Below, piece by piece: positions 1 through 9,875 of a DNA stretch of 64,000 nucleotides. The stretch is taken from contig JALUTQ010000005.1 in assembly GCA_032718865.1 (NCBI GenBank), positions 744,001 to 808,000 of the forward strand. Direction: 5' to 3'. This stretch comes from Tilletia caries. Its lineage: Eukaryota > Basidiomycota > Exobasidiomycetes > Tilletiales > Tilletiaceae. Every line of letters starts with the position of its first letter. Position 1 is the first letter of the stretch. Below the pieces are notes generated by a model. That model saw only the letters and a list, made by a program, of their open reading frames with translations. It was not told where the DNA came from and searched no databases. The position numbers and the translations under genes are program-made.

Positions 1-1089
1 GACACTGACCCAGCGTCGCACCCCTCCGTCACCACTTGTGCTGTCGGGTGCCAGCTATTCCGCGACAGCAAAATCGTCGCCATTGACGGCTCCTGGTCAT
101 GACAAGTCAAAGCTGTTCCAGGATCCGGTCTACATCAGTGGTGCCCAGACTGTTTCTAAAGGGCAGAAGGAACGAGCCACCTCGATGGATTTGCGCACTG
201 CTATCGATGCCATGACGCGAGCTTCAAGGCGGAGCTTTGATGACCAGAGGGCGTCGTTGAAGGTGCGCGTGGGAACAAGTTCCAAGAAGCCGGATCCTGC
301 CAAGGTGAGTGATGACAGTGAGACTTCGCTCAAAAAGATTTCGAATTCTGATCGTCAGCCTGTTCTTCTCAGACACCATGGCTTGGTGTGGAGCAGCCGG
401 ATGTCGATTTATTCGATAAGCTTGTCCAAAGCTCGACTCGCTCACGCTTTTCCGACCAGGAAGCTGAGTTCCGATCTCCCAAAAGCGCGAGCGTCAAAGT
501 GGGTCCTGCACGTCATCAGACCCATGCATCTGTCGCTTCGATTTGGACTTCCATGCCTGGATCAGCCCCCTTGGAAGGGACCTTTCCCTCCAAAACGAAT
601 GAGCGATCTGCGCCTGGAGGTGAACCTCTTTCTGAGCGGTCCAGATCGGATGGCCCTTCCAAGACCAGTTCTGACCGCCCTTCCTCGAATGCCTGGGCAC
701 TCAATCATCGCGTCACGCATTCCGTTCCTTCTGCGGTCCCACGGCCGAATCGCGACGAACGCAGTGAAGCTGGCGTTTCATCGGAGATGAGCAGCGCAAC
801 AGCTCATGTGAAGCCGGCCAGTCTCGCTGCGGCAGCCGCATTTTGGGGATGGGAGCAGGTTCAGGATCCATCGGCATCTCCGCGAGAGGTTGTTCAGCCG
901 ACCGAAGGGGTTGGACAGGTCCCGAGCGTGAGAGACAATATCCCATCCGGAGCGCTTGACGACGAGAGGGATTTTCAGCAAGGGCTGTCGGAGGCTACCT
1001 CACCGACGGGCAGCCGTGTCCCAACCGTGATGGAGCAGGCAGCCTCTTCCGGTGAGTCCCACTGGCACAACGGGCACAGTGCTGACTGA
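1..1089 (+). CDS. Unknown Ser-rich protein, 3' end only
   Basis: This is the C-terminal part of a gene that starts before the window. Two exons are visible: 1-304 (open in frame 2 from the first base) and 373-1089, joined at a codon boundary across a 68-nt intron with a GTGAGT donor and a CTCAG acceptor; the stop is TGA at 1087. The visible ~340 residues are rich in Ser, Pro, Ala and charged residues with no domain, membrane segment or signal I recognise. It is probably a disordered tail of a regulatory protein, but the informative N-terminus is missing and I assign no function. The next gene on the same strand starts about 100 bp downstream. Confidence 0.6.
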
Positions 1090-1188
1090 CCGAGCAAAAG
1101 TTCAATTTGGGCATTGAACTTATTTTTCTGTCTTCACAGGCTGGACTGTTTCGCCGAGAGTCAACGTGGCTTAAGGTCCATTCATATC

Positions 1189-2786
1189 ATGCTTCGCCTT
1201 CCGAACCGTCCAGAAGCAGAGGCAAACACAATCATGGCCACCATGACATACACAATTCCCAACAACGATACCACTTCTCTGCACATACATACAGTCACAT
1301 CAGAACAGTTACCCACTATTCACGTTTTTCAACTTCCCGAGGCGGCCGCGGCCGGGCAAAGCGGCAGGGTACATGCTGAGGTGGACCATGGCAGCATCAA
1401 AGTGCACATGTGTCCAAGCATCACCGGCAGCAACGAGGATATTCCAGGAACTTTACCACTTTCACACAATTTATTGACGGCGATTCAATGCGAGGGACTC
1501 ATTTGCGACGGTTGTCTGGCGCCACTGGCACGATGGTCCGCTGCGGTGACATACCGCGCTCTGCCATCCGATCACTGGGAGGAGCTCGTCGAGGCCTGGA
1601 TGTGCCATGCGGATCAGCGCTTGCACGAGAGCATTGCGAAGGGCAGAGATGCAGTGCAGCGGAGCGGAGCGGGGGAGGAACAGGACGAGGTTTGGGTCGG
1701 CGATTTCCACTTGGCGATTTCTCGAGGCAAGGTCACGGGTGCTACTGTACCAATTGATTCACAGGTGAGCCACCACGGCCGTTTTCCTATCCCCTTCCAT
1801 TTCCTCTTCCTCCCAAAAACGAACCGATAGAAGACCGTCGTCGACTACATTCCACCGACGTGCTCGACCTGCCTGGAGGGGCGAGATGAGCGGACGCTCT
1901 CGTAAGGACGGTGCGGCTGTGGTGCGCTCTCGAACTGCTTCGGCCCTCGACCGCTGAAAGATGCGGAGAGTAGTCATCTTGTTCGAGATGTTGCACCACG
2001 AGTTCTTTCGAGGACGGCTGCGACTCGAGCGTAGGGGGTCGTCATCTTGCGCCAAAGGGCAGTCATCGGCAGACAATGGTTGATACAACCGGTTCAAGAT
2101 CGAGATTTTCTGTCTTTTCATTGAAACACCTTCGCTGCTCCAAGATTGACGGGATTGAGGGTCACTCACGAAAGATACATTCTCAACTTTTCTTTTAACA
2201 GGTCCCTTTCCATCATTCTGGAGATCGACGCGCGGTTGTATGCCAACAATGTGGATACAGTGTGGGCCATGAAGTCCTTGACGGCAATCAGGCCTTGGCA
2301 GCCAATTCGGCCATTCGGTTCTTCAAGTACGCGGTCCGTCCTATCTCTGCGACCTTGCACTTACCGAGCAGCCTGTTTGTGGTCGTCGCCAACCAGCTGG
2401 TCAACCTCGCGGACATGTACGGCAGTCGCCACTTCGAGCTCGTTGCAGAGGGTACGGATTCCATCATCTGCCAGCTCTGGCTGTTCGCACCTCGCTGTCG
2501 AATGGTGCTCGACCCGGAGGGATCCTGGCGCGACCTTGCGTGGAGACGAAGCGCAGACGGCCCAGCATCCGGCAGCTCAGCTTTCACAGCTGCCAAAATC
2601 TTCTACCGGGCTCTGGTCAGCGACACGGCCACGCTTGCGCCCATCCCACTTCCTCGATCGGAGCGACTCGAACTTCCCGGCCCGGTGTGTGCGCGAGTGA
2701 TGGAGAGACTCCGACTGAGCACTGGGATGTACCCTTCTTCCCGATGCGCCTTCGGACCGTGGACCGTCGGTTGGTTGGAAGTTTAG
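1189..2786 (+). CDS. UBE3D-like E2-binding protein (HECT_2 domain)
   Basis: Probable ubiquitin-conjugating-enzyme-binding protein of the UBE3D/HECT_2 family (PF09814 type). Exon 1 (1189-1764) has the Cys-containing CEGLICDGCLAPLARW stretch and the LPSDHWEELVEAWMCH motif typical of the family, then VGDFHLAIS. Exon 2 (2202-2786) has VVCQQCGYSVGHEVLDGN, FFKYAVRPI, FTAAKIFYRAL and the end motif WTVGWLEV, in the family order. Joining 1764 to 2202 keeps frame and gives 386 residues, close to the ~390 of human UBE3D. That intron is 437 nt, much longer than others here. A second possible exon (1831-1901) encodes a CSTC pair but does not fit the reading frame on either simple join. Start ATG 1189 is the first in-frame ATG; 1234 is an alternative. 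Confidence 0.75.
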
Positions 2787-3163
2787 GTCGTCACGTCGTC
2801 ACCCCTACCTTGCACTGCCAGGGCCGGGTTTCCCTGCCTCGGCCCTCTATTGTGCTCAACATGTTTCCTTTCCAGGGCCTGATACAGCTTCTTTTTCACC
2901 GTTCATACATTTCGCATTCCTCAAAGATCCTCAATCTCCTTGCACGTCAAGGGTCGGCCTTCAGACTGACTTGTCCTCATCCTGTTCACATCGCCCATCG
3001 TCAGGAGGAAGTTCTAGAATATGAACGATGACTAGGAGTGCTGCGGGCTGCAGCGATCTGCAACGAGCGGTCACCGCACCGCGGTGAGGCTTCAGCGTGA
3101 GGCATCTTCCTCGGGGCGCTCTGCGCTCAGAACTCCAAAGGTTCCCGAACGTCGCCTTCACGG
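2787..3163. other. Spacer after the UBE3D-like gene
   Basis: No coding sequence recognised. A 3' UTR and the promoter of the possible small gene at 3164 must lie here. Confidence 0.4.
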
Positions 3164-3665
3164 ATGCTCGGGTTATTGACCTGGCAGGCGCAATCCGAAA
3201 ATGGTACGTGCGTATCGCTTATCCGCGCCTGCAGGCGGTCAGCCATCAGCCAACCGCTCGGTGTTCGTCGTTCACCGCAGTGCGTCCACGCGTCCACCCG
3301 CTCGCCTTTCTCGGCCCCGAAGCAGGTGGTCAAGAAGGTTCGCCCCTGCATTTTGCGGTTAGCGCTGAACCTTCCGGCACTACCCAGCATCTCGTTGAAC
3401 CCCCTTGCACTCATTCTGGGAGTCTGGTCCCCCTTTCGAAACATCTGAACGGCAGGCAAGGGAGGTTGGTGAGAAATCTATGCTGGTGACTGCGATGTGC
3501 GATAGGCGCTGACTGTCTTCTGTCTTGTCGCAGACGCACCGCGCAGGGAAAGTAGGAATCGTCGTCCGGCTTCCTTTGGGCATCATCAATCTCGTGTGGA
3601 TCGCCGCTGCCTCTCCTCTGGGCAGCCGGAGCCAGGAACGGAGAAGCAGACACGGATCAGCATAA
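3164..3665 (+). CDS. Possible small spliced gene, 119 aa, unknown
   Basis: A tentative three-exon model: 3164-3203, 3281-3468 and 3534-3665. Both introns (77 and 65 nt) have good basidiomycete signals; the second is convincing (GTGAGA donor, GCTGACTG branch region, pyrimidine run, TCGCAG acceptor). Frame is kept through both joins and ends at TAA. The product would be a 119-residue basic protein starting MLGLLTWQAQSEN with a hydrophobic stretch near the C-terminus (GIVVRLPLGIINLVWIAAA). I recognise no family. It could equally be a spliced non-coding transcript or part of the leader of the gene at 4686. Confidence 0.3.
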
Positions 3666-4685
3666 GCGCCACAATAAGGCGCCAAGGCGGACGCAGGAAC
3701 AACAGTACCGTAGCACTGTTCCGGGCCGATGTGCTCTCCGGGTGGAAAGTGGTCTCGCTATCTTTTATATATCCTTTCCGACAGCACTCCACAACCTCCC
3801 TGCTGCCCTGTCCCGCCATCATCCCATCGCCCATCACTCGCTCATCGCTCATCGCTCACCACACAGCTCAAGCGCTGGTGAGTTGTATGAGAACTTGAAG
3901 CGTGTCGCAACCTTATCGCTGACTCACCTTCTGCCAGGAGACAAAGGAGACGGGGAAGCCAGAAAGATCCAGAATAGTGGGCCTCTCCCTTGACCTTTGT
4001 CTCCTGACTGTCTGAGCAATTTTCTTTCTTGCTCGCCCTGGCTTCGTATAAAGGCATCGACCGGCTGACCAGACAGCTGACCTTCTTCTTCTCGTCCCTC
4101 CCCGTCTTCCTGCCTTCCCACTTCCCACTTCCGAACCTTCATCGCGCCGCCTGCTTCCCGTCTTGCGATAGCACGCAGCACATTTCAAAGTTCTCCCGCA
4201 CGTCCCGCGAAGGTTTTCCCGTTCCTGCATCATAGCGACTGCCCACATCCCGACTCCCATCCACAAACACAATCACAACCACAGCACATCGTCCCTTCGG
4301 ATTTGTTGTGCCTACCGCCTGACGCAGGTACCACCGCGCAAGGCACACATCGTCGGAAAATCCCAGCCCAGAACCAAGCCTCGTGCCGCTTTGGACAAAC
4401 ACTTGGTGAGTGCACAAGGAGTGGCTCTCACAGGACCCTGGGGATAGCGTCTGATATTCAAGCTTTCACATTGCACCGCAGTCGCCAGTCACTAATCTTC
4501 GGCCGCCCCTATTCGCGTATAAAGGACCTCCTGAACTCGCCCTTATCTCTCAACTGCTCCTTCCTTCTCAATCCCTCGCCCCTCATACGGTCAACTGTGC
4601 CTCTTCCAACCAACATCTTCCTCACCTTAGACCTAGCAGTCGTCATCCACCCTACTTCCCAGTCACACAGATAAGGCACCCAACA
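3666..4685 (+). promoter_or_regulatory. Promoter and long leader of the gene at 4686
   Basis: Pyrimidine-rich stretch with two TATAAAGG-like boxes, at 4047 and 4518. The second lies 168 bp before the ATG at 4686 and is the likelier TATA box. Intron-like pairs occur at 3876-3937 (GTGAGT ... CTGCCAG) and 4409-4482 (GTGAGT ... CCGCAG), suggesting spliced 5' leaders from upstream starts. No long ORF with recognisable similarity. Confidence 0.45.
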
Positions 4686-6260
4686 ATGTCTTCCACAGCA
4701 ATGTTCAAGACCAGGTCTGAGACCAGCCGCTTGCACCGCTCCTTTCCTCCTTCGACTCTCGTCCAAGACGGAACAACGAATTCTCTGCTATCCTTCATCG
4801 AGCGTGAGGAAGTCATCTCGTTACCTCGAAGAACACTCTCTCTCCGTCGCAAGCCGAGCACAGCCAGCCTCTTCAGCATCAAGACGAAGAGCAACAGCAA
4901 CCATTCGGAGACAAGTCCGAAGTTGTCCAAATCCGGCTGGGTCCGCCGAGTAACAGACGTCTTTCAGATGACTCGGAGGGACAGCGCTGCATCAACGGAG
5001 AGCTGGCATGAAGCTGAGCCCGTCGTCGACCACTCCACCCCTCGATCTCGTCCTGCCTTTGATGAAGAGGAGCGACCCTCGTATGAGAGTATGTTCCCAG
5101 TCTCTCCCTCTCAACCAACATTGCGGCGGCAGGGGAGCGAAGAATCCTTCCACTGCAGAGGTCTTTCCTCAGCAAGCTCAGATGATGACAACCAATCCTA
5201 CGATGAGGTCCGACACTCCCATTTCTTTGGATTCGATATCAGGGCGGGATGCGATCAGTCATCCGCTCTTCACACCCGGACGAGCTTCAGCAGCTTTTCG
5301 GCATCTTCCGAGGCGTCGGGCAGCTCGCTAACATCGGCATCCGACTACGCTCTGCCCATCACACCGTCTTCAGTCGAACGACCTCTGCGTCCCAAGACCC
5401 GGCCGCCGAGCTTGTCCTTGAACGACAACGAGATGATGGCCATCAAAGATATGGCAAAGAATGACGAGTTCTGCGCTCTGGGCATCTACGATTCGTCGGA
5501 GTCGTCCTCGCAGACTTTTCTCATGCCACCATCCATGGCGGTCCCGTTCAACCTCGGCATTCGCCGATCGGCCTCGTGCGATGGCGGGTGTGAAATCGCC
5601 GGCGCTTCGTCCGCCCGACACACTCCCCGTATGGAGACACCGCCCGCACACGCTCTTCCCGACGTCCAGCTCTGGATCCGCTTCGTCGGCTTGCCAAGTG
5701 ACGAAGCACTCGACTGCGTTTCCATCTCAGGTCGATCTTTCCGCTCCCGCTTCGGGTCCGGATCGATGAGGACGACCTCGATGACAACATACCGGACAAA
5801 CAACCCGCCGGTGTCGCCCTTCGAGATGAACCCACTCTGCACGGTGACGGAGCTCAAGGAGCGTCTGGCCGACGTGATCCTCGACCGGTTCGGGGTGGGC
5901 GTCTCAGCGGAGGAGCTAACGGTCAGCATGCACTCGCTCATGGGCGGTCCTTCGCCCTCGTTCGCGACCAACCTGGCCCTCAACGACGCTGGATGTCTTG
6001 GCGCCGTGGATGTGTCACCGACCTTGCGACTGGGATGCTCGGGCGCTTCTTCCGACGCTGGCACGGCAACGCCCAATATGGCGGCTGCATGGAGCTCGAC
6101 TGCAAGTTTGCCTTCGCTCTTGCCGGTGATGGGCCGGCTGGCCGCCCCTCCTTCTACGGTGGTGACGGAGCTTCGAAACGGGGACAGCACGCTGTGGAGC
6201 GAAGGTGTCGAGGACGGCTTTACGCTCGTCGCTCGCATTCGGTCCCTCGCTTTCTTCTGA
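4686..6260 (+). CDS. Unknown Ser-rich 524-aa protein, single exon
   Basis: One uninterrupted ORF from ATG 4686 to TGA. The N-terminal two thirds are Ser/Thr-rich, low-complexity and basic around RRTLSLRRKPS, like a disordered phosphorylated regulator. The C-terminal third is more ordered: LPDVQLWIRFVGLPSDEA is followed by TVTELKERLADVILDRFGVG, which could be a beta-grasp or ubiquitin-like fold, and the tail ends EDGFTLVARIRSLAFF. No membrane segment or signal peptide. I do not recognise the family. The absence of introns contrasts with most neighbours. Confidence 0.7.
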   Translation: MSSTAMFKTRSETSRLHRSFPPSTLVQDGTTNSLLSFIEREEVISLPRRTLSLRRKPSTASLFSIKTKSNSNHSETSPKLSKSGWVRRVTDVFQMTRRDSAASTESWHEAEPVVDHSTPRSRPAFDEEERPSYESMFPVSPSQPTLRRQGSEESFHCRGLSSASSDDDNQSYDEVRHSHFFGFDIRAGCDQSSALHTRTSFSSFSASSEASGSSLTSASDYALPITPSSVERPLRPKTRPPSLSLNDNEMMAIKDMAKNDEFCALGIYDSSESSSQTFLMPPSMAVPFNLGIRRSASCDGGCEIAGASSARHTPRMETPPAHALPDVQLWIRFVGLPSDEALDCVSISGRSFRSRFGSGSMRTTSMTTYRTNNPPVSPFEMNPLCTVTELKERLADVILDRFGVGVSAEELTVSMHSLMGGPSPSFATNLALNDAGCLGAVDVSPTLRLGCSGASSDAGTATPNMAAAWSSTASLPSLLPVMGRLAAPPSTVVTELRNGDSTLWSEGVEDGFTLVARIRSLAFF

Positions 6261-6833
6261 GCCTTTCGACGCTTCCCACACTTTTCTTTTTCGTCATCAC
6301 TTCTCCTTACATTGCCTGATCGCAACACATACATACCCCCCCTTCTCCCTCCTTCGCTTCAGCTCCCTGGGCATCGCTTTTATGAGTTTCATGGGTTCCC
6401 TATCGCTTCCGTTCCACATCGCACTTCTCCCGCAACCTGGCTCCCCTCGATCTTCACCGCTCTCAATTCGTACAAAGCAACATGTCCCTCGCCAGCAGCG
6501 CTGGTGTCCTTCTAAGCAAAAGAAATATACAGACTCGCACCTTGTGGTGCCTCTTCCCTTCCTTCTTGTCGCGTCGTGGTCTGAGCTTCGCTTTGGAAGG
6601 TTCCTGTGAGATTTGGCTGGCGAAGTGGTGAAGCGCATTCCATCATTCCACCACATCAAGCTCTCCAGGAAGACATCAAACGCAAGGGTACATGCTGGCC
6701 CGCTAATATTGAAGGCGCACACAGCGGAAGAGAAGTCTGACAAGGGAGGGCATCTTTGGCGCGTTTGGCCGCAAGGTACAGGCAAGACACGGGAATTGAG
6801 AGGGAGCGAAGACAGAAGCGGGCGATACACACG
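6261..6833. other. Intergenic spacer, no gene seen
   Basis: Contains the 3' UTR of the gene ending at 6260 and the promoter of the gene starting at 6834. ORFs here lack coding character. No clear TATA box. Confidence 0.4.
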
Positions 6834-9357
6834 ATGTCCGGGCAACCCACCGCCGCCTTTCACCATGCGCTGCTCCAACAGAGCATCATCCGGATCCTCC
6901 TCGCCGCCCCTACCTTCCCATCCCCATCCACAACGATCACGGTCCCAAGCTCAGCCCCGTCCTCGGCACCTCATGCGGCCTCCTTCTCGCGAGCCTCGGC
7001 GTCGGCCGTGCATCTGCTCGGCGAGGTGTTCCGTCGGATCATGTGCAAGTACGCGGCGGACGCTGGGATGAATGCTGAGCGGGAACGGCGGGCGAGTGTG
7101 CGCTGGGGCGATGTTATTCGGGCGATGGAGCGGGTGAATGGACCGGCTGCGATGGAGGAGCTGATGGAGTGGTGCATTTCGAGGGGGACGGAGGGTGCTG
7201 AGGACGCTGCTACAGAAGGTGCGTTCATCTTTCTCTCCCTCTCTCTCCTTGTGTGCGCTGTTACGAGACTGATCCCTGTCTTCCAAATGCTCTTATCCCT
7301 TTCATGACTTGCCAGGCGCGAGATTGCAAAGACCTCGGCTGGCGGCCGCGAAGGATGAGGAGGAGGGGGATGTCCACTATCACTTCGTTCCCCTGCCTGC
7401 GACATTATACGAAAGGCGCGATCTGCTGGACGAAAGGGATCGCGAAGCGCAACAGGCAGCCGTCCAGCTCAGTGGGCGCGCTCGGCTACCCTCCGACGAC
7501 GAAGACGAGTCAAGCAGCGGGGATGAAGAGGACTGGCCGTTGAGCCTTTTGAAGGAGGCGGAGCAGGAGCTCATCCACGACGACGAAGTGGACGAGCCTG
7601 TGCAGGCCACAACCGCACCACACTCGCTCCCGCCGCCAATACCGATGGACACGGACGCAGTGTGGATCAAGAAGGAAGGGCAACAAGATGGAATTCCAAC
7701 GACGTCGGGCTTGTCTGCACCGAATGGACATCGCGAACCCGAGGAAGGCGCATCAACGGATGTGGACGCGATGGAGGTGGATCCCGAGAGTCCTGCCGAG
7801 GCGAAGGTGGTCCCTGGCACTGCGCAGTCAAAAGAGCTGCCTTCCATTCCGGCTCCTCCCAAATCGTCCATGCGTCGACGCAAGGTTCCACCAGTGCCCA
7901 TCGACGCATCTCTCACTTCAGGCGCGAACAGCTATCTAACGCCTGCCTCAACTCTCACGGGCTCTTCCACCGATCCGGCTCTGTTGCACATGGGCAAGCA
8001 GCGTCGGACGATGGCGTTGGTCTTATCGGATCCCCAGCGGTTCGGACCTGCGGCATCCTTGTACGGTGCTGCACCGCCGGCCCGCTCTGGGTCGGAGCCT
8101 GGCAACTTGCCATTTGTTCCTGGCCCTTCGCTCCTGATCACACTGCCTCGACCGGGTGCCTCGTCCGCCGCCCCCTTTTTCACGCCCGTGCATCCGTATG
8201 GACGCACGGCGGGTGGCGCGGGTGCTCCGCCCGCGGGGAGTCTCACGACGGTGTATCGACACAACTCGGACTTGTTCCTCGCTGCACGGACGGTGTGTGA
8301 TCCATCGTTACTGCGACGAGCGACTCGGACGGATGACCCTGCGCCGCTGTTGGACGAGTCGTTTGCCGAACGGGTGTTTCAAGGCTGGCCTGCGGAACGG
8401 GACCTGTTAGAGCAGGCTGCGCTGGGGCGGGGTGTTCTTGCGCCTGCTGTTAGGGTGTTGAAGCGAGAGAAGGAGGTGAAACGGGCGGATGAAGGAGGGG
8501 GGCGGAAGAAGAAGAAGAGGAAGAAGGTTGGGACGGGGGTAGCTGGTGGATCTTCGGGAGTCAAGGGCAAAGGAAGGCAGACGGGCACCTCGGCACGGGG
8601 TGGCGGCAGGGGTAGAGGGGCCCGAGGGACGGGTCGGCCGAGACCGAGCAAGAGCAAGAGCATCTACGTGGACGACTATGACGAGGACGAGTTTGACGAG
8701 TACCTGGATGACGGTGCAGGCGCGGCGAATGACGACGACGAGGAAGGTGGATACGGACCGAGGGGAGCAATCGCCTCTCGCCGTGCTGCGGTCGAGGACG
8801 ACGACGATGATGATGATTCGGAGGACGAGGATCTGAAGCCGCCGGAGAGTGGGATGCTGGTTCATACTTGGGATTGGAACAATCGGGATTATGCGGAGGC
8901 GATGCCGCCGTCGCAGCGGTTGAGGGGACGGCTACGGAGCGGTGGAGTTCCGGGCTGGGGTGGTGGTGGTGGTGGTGGCCCGCCGGGTGTGCCTGCTATT
9001 GGTGCACCTCCGCCGACACGAGTGGCTGCTATCGCAGAAGTCCGGGAACCTCCGATCCCAGCTTCTGGGCCTGTTGCTTCTGCGGCAACCATTCCTCCTG
9101 TTACGACTCCGGCTACGAGCGAGGGATCGACGTCTATCGGGCTTGTTGCGGCGGCAGTACCGGACCCAGGTGCACCTGCTACTGTGCCGGCCACAGTCGC
9201 AAGAACAGACACGGTAGCAGCACCAGCACCGGACCCTGCTGCACCAGTTCCTGCACAGGCCACGGCGGCAGCAACAGACACGGTGGCAGCAACAAACACG
9301 GTGGTAGCAACAGACACGGTGGCAGCAGCAGAAACGGTAGCGAAGACAGACGAATAA
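6834..9357 (+). CDS. Bromo_TP histone-fold protein (TAF3/TAF8-like)
   Basis: Probable nuclear protein of 808 residues in two exons (6834-7218 and 7316-9357), split inside a Gly codon by a 97-nt intron. Residues ~5-110 match the bromodomain-associated histone fold found in TFIID subunits TAF3 and TAF8 and in Spt7: FHHALLQQSIIRILLAA, a long helix with LLGEVFRRIMCKYAADAG, then WGDVIRAMERVNG. The rest is acidic (DDEDESSSGDEED) with a Lys/Arg cluster (KKKKRKK) and an Arg-Gly stretch (RGGGRGRGARG), then a Gly run and Ala/Thr/Pro tail with a TDTVAA repeat. There is no bromodomain or PHD finger. Which histone-fold subunit it is cannot be told from the sequence alone. ATG 6834 is the first Met before the fold. 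Confidence 0.72.
9199..9351 (+). repeat. Degenerate tandem repeat coding TDTVAA units
   Basis: Imperfect copies of an 18-bp unit around acagacacggtggcagca, inside the last coding part of the Bromo_TP gene. They encode TDTVAA, TNTVVA, TDTVAAA and ETVAK, giving a length-variable C-terminus. Confidence 0.7.
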
Positions 9358-9875
9358 CTGCAATCCACACCTGTGCTCCGTCCGCAGCGAATTCTGATTG
9401 GGGTCTGGGACTCTGGGTACGTTGAGGCAAATCCGCGCCACGTGACATGTCATCCAGGAACGGAGCCCGCACATGAAAGAACTTATGTATTACCCGCCCC
9501 GCTGCGCGCTGGAGAGCGTAAGTAGTGAACGAGAACGCGTCGCACAGCAGCAGCAGCAGCAGTTGCGACGTGGATGCGGTGCGTGGTGGGAGGGAATCGA
9601 ATGCCTGGCGTGAACCAGTGTCTGCCCTGTGTGTGTGTGTGTTCCATGCTGGGTGCTGTTCCAGGCGACGCTGCGAGGCGATGCTGTGGATGCGAGGTGG
9701 GTAAAATTTGATGCTCCCCGTCTCACTTCACTCTTGTGACGATAACCAGCTCATACACACTCGCCTCACTCACTCACTCACTCACTCGGACTCTTTCTCT
9801 CGCTCTCATCTCTCTGACTCGCGCTCTGTCTGACTCTGACACACATCACACTCCGGACGATTCACTCTGGGCCTC
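9358..9875. other. Spacer and promoter of the YTH gene
   Basis: No gene seen. Holds CAG repeats near 9547-9562, a (TG) run near 9629-9641 and a CACT repeat near 9767-9787 just upstream of the YTH start. Confidence 0.45.

Noticed and set aside
1759..2169. 136-codon minus-strand ORF
   Set aside because: It overlaps the UBE3D-like intron and exon edges, is rich in Arg/Ser and has no family similarity I can see.
5486..6334. 282-codon ORF on the minus strand
   Set aside because: It lies wholly opposite the 4686-6260 gene in GC-rich DNA and has no domain-like content; a shadow ORF.
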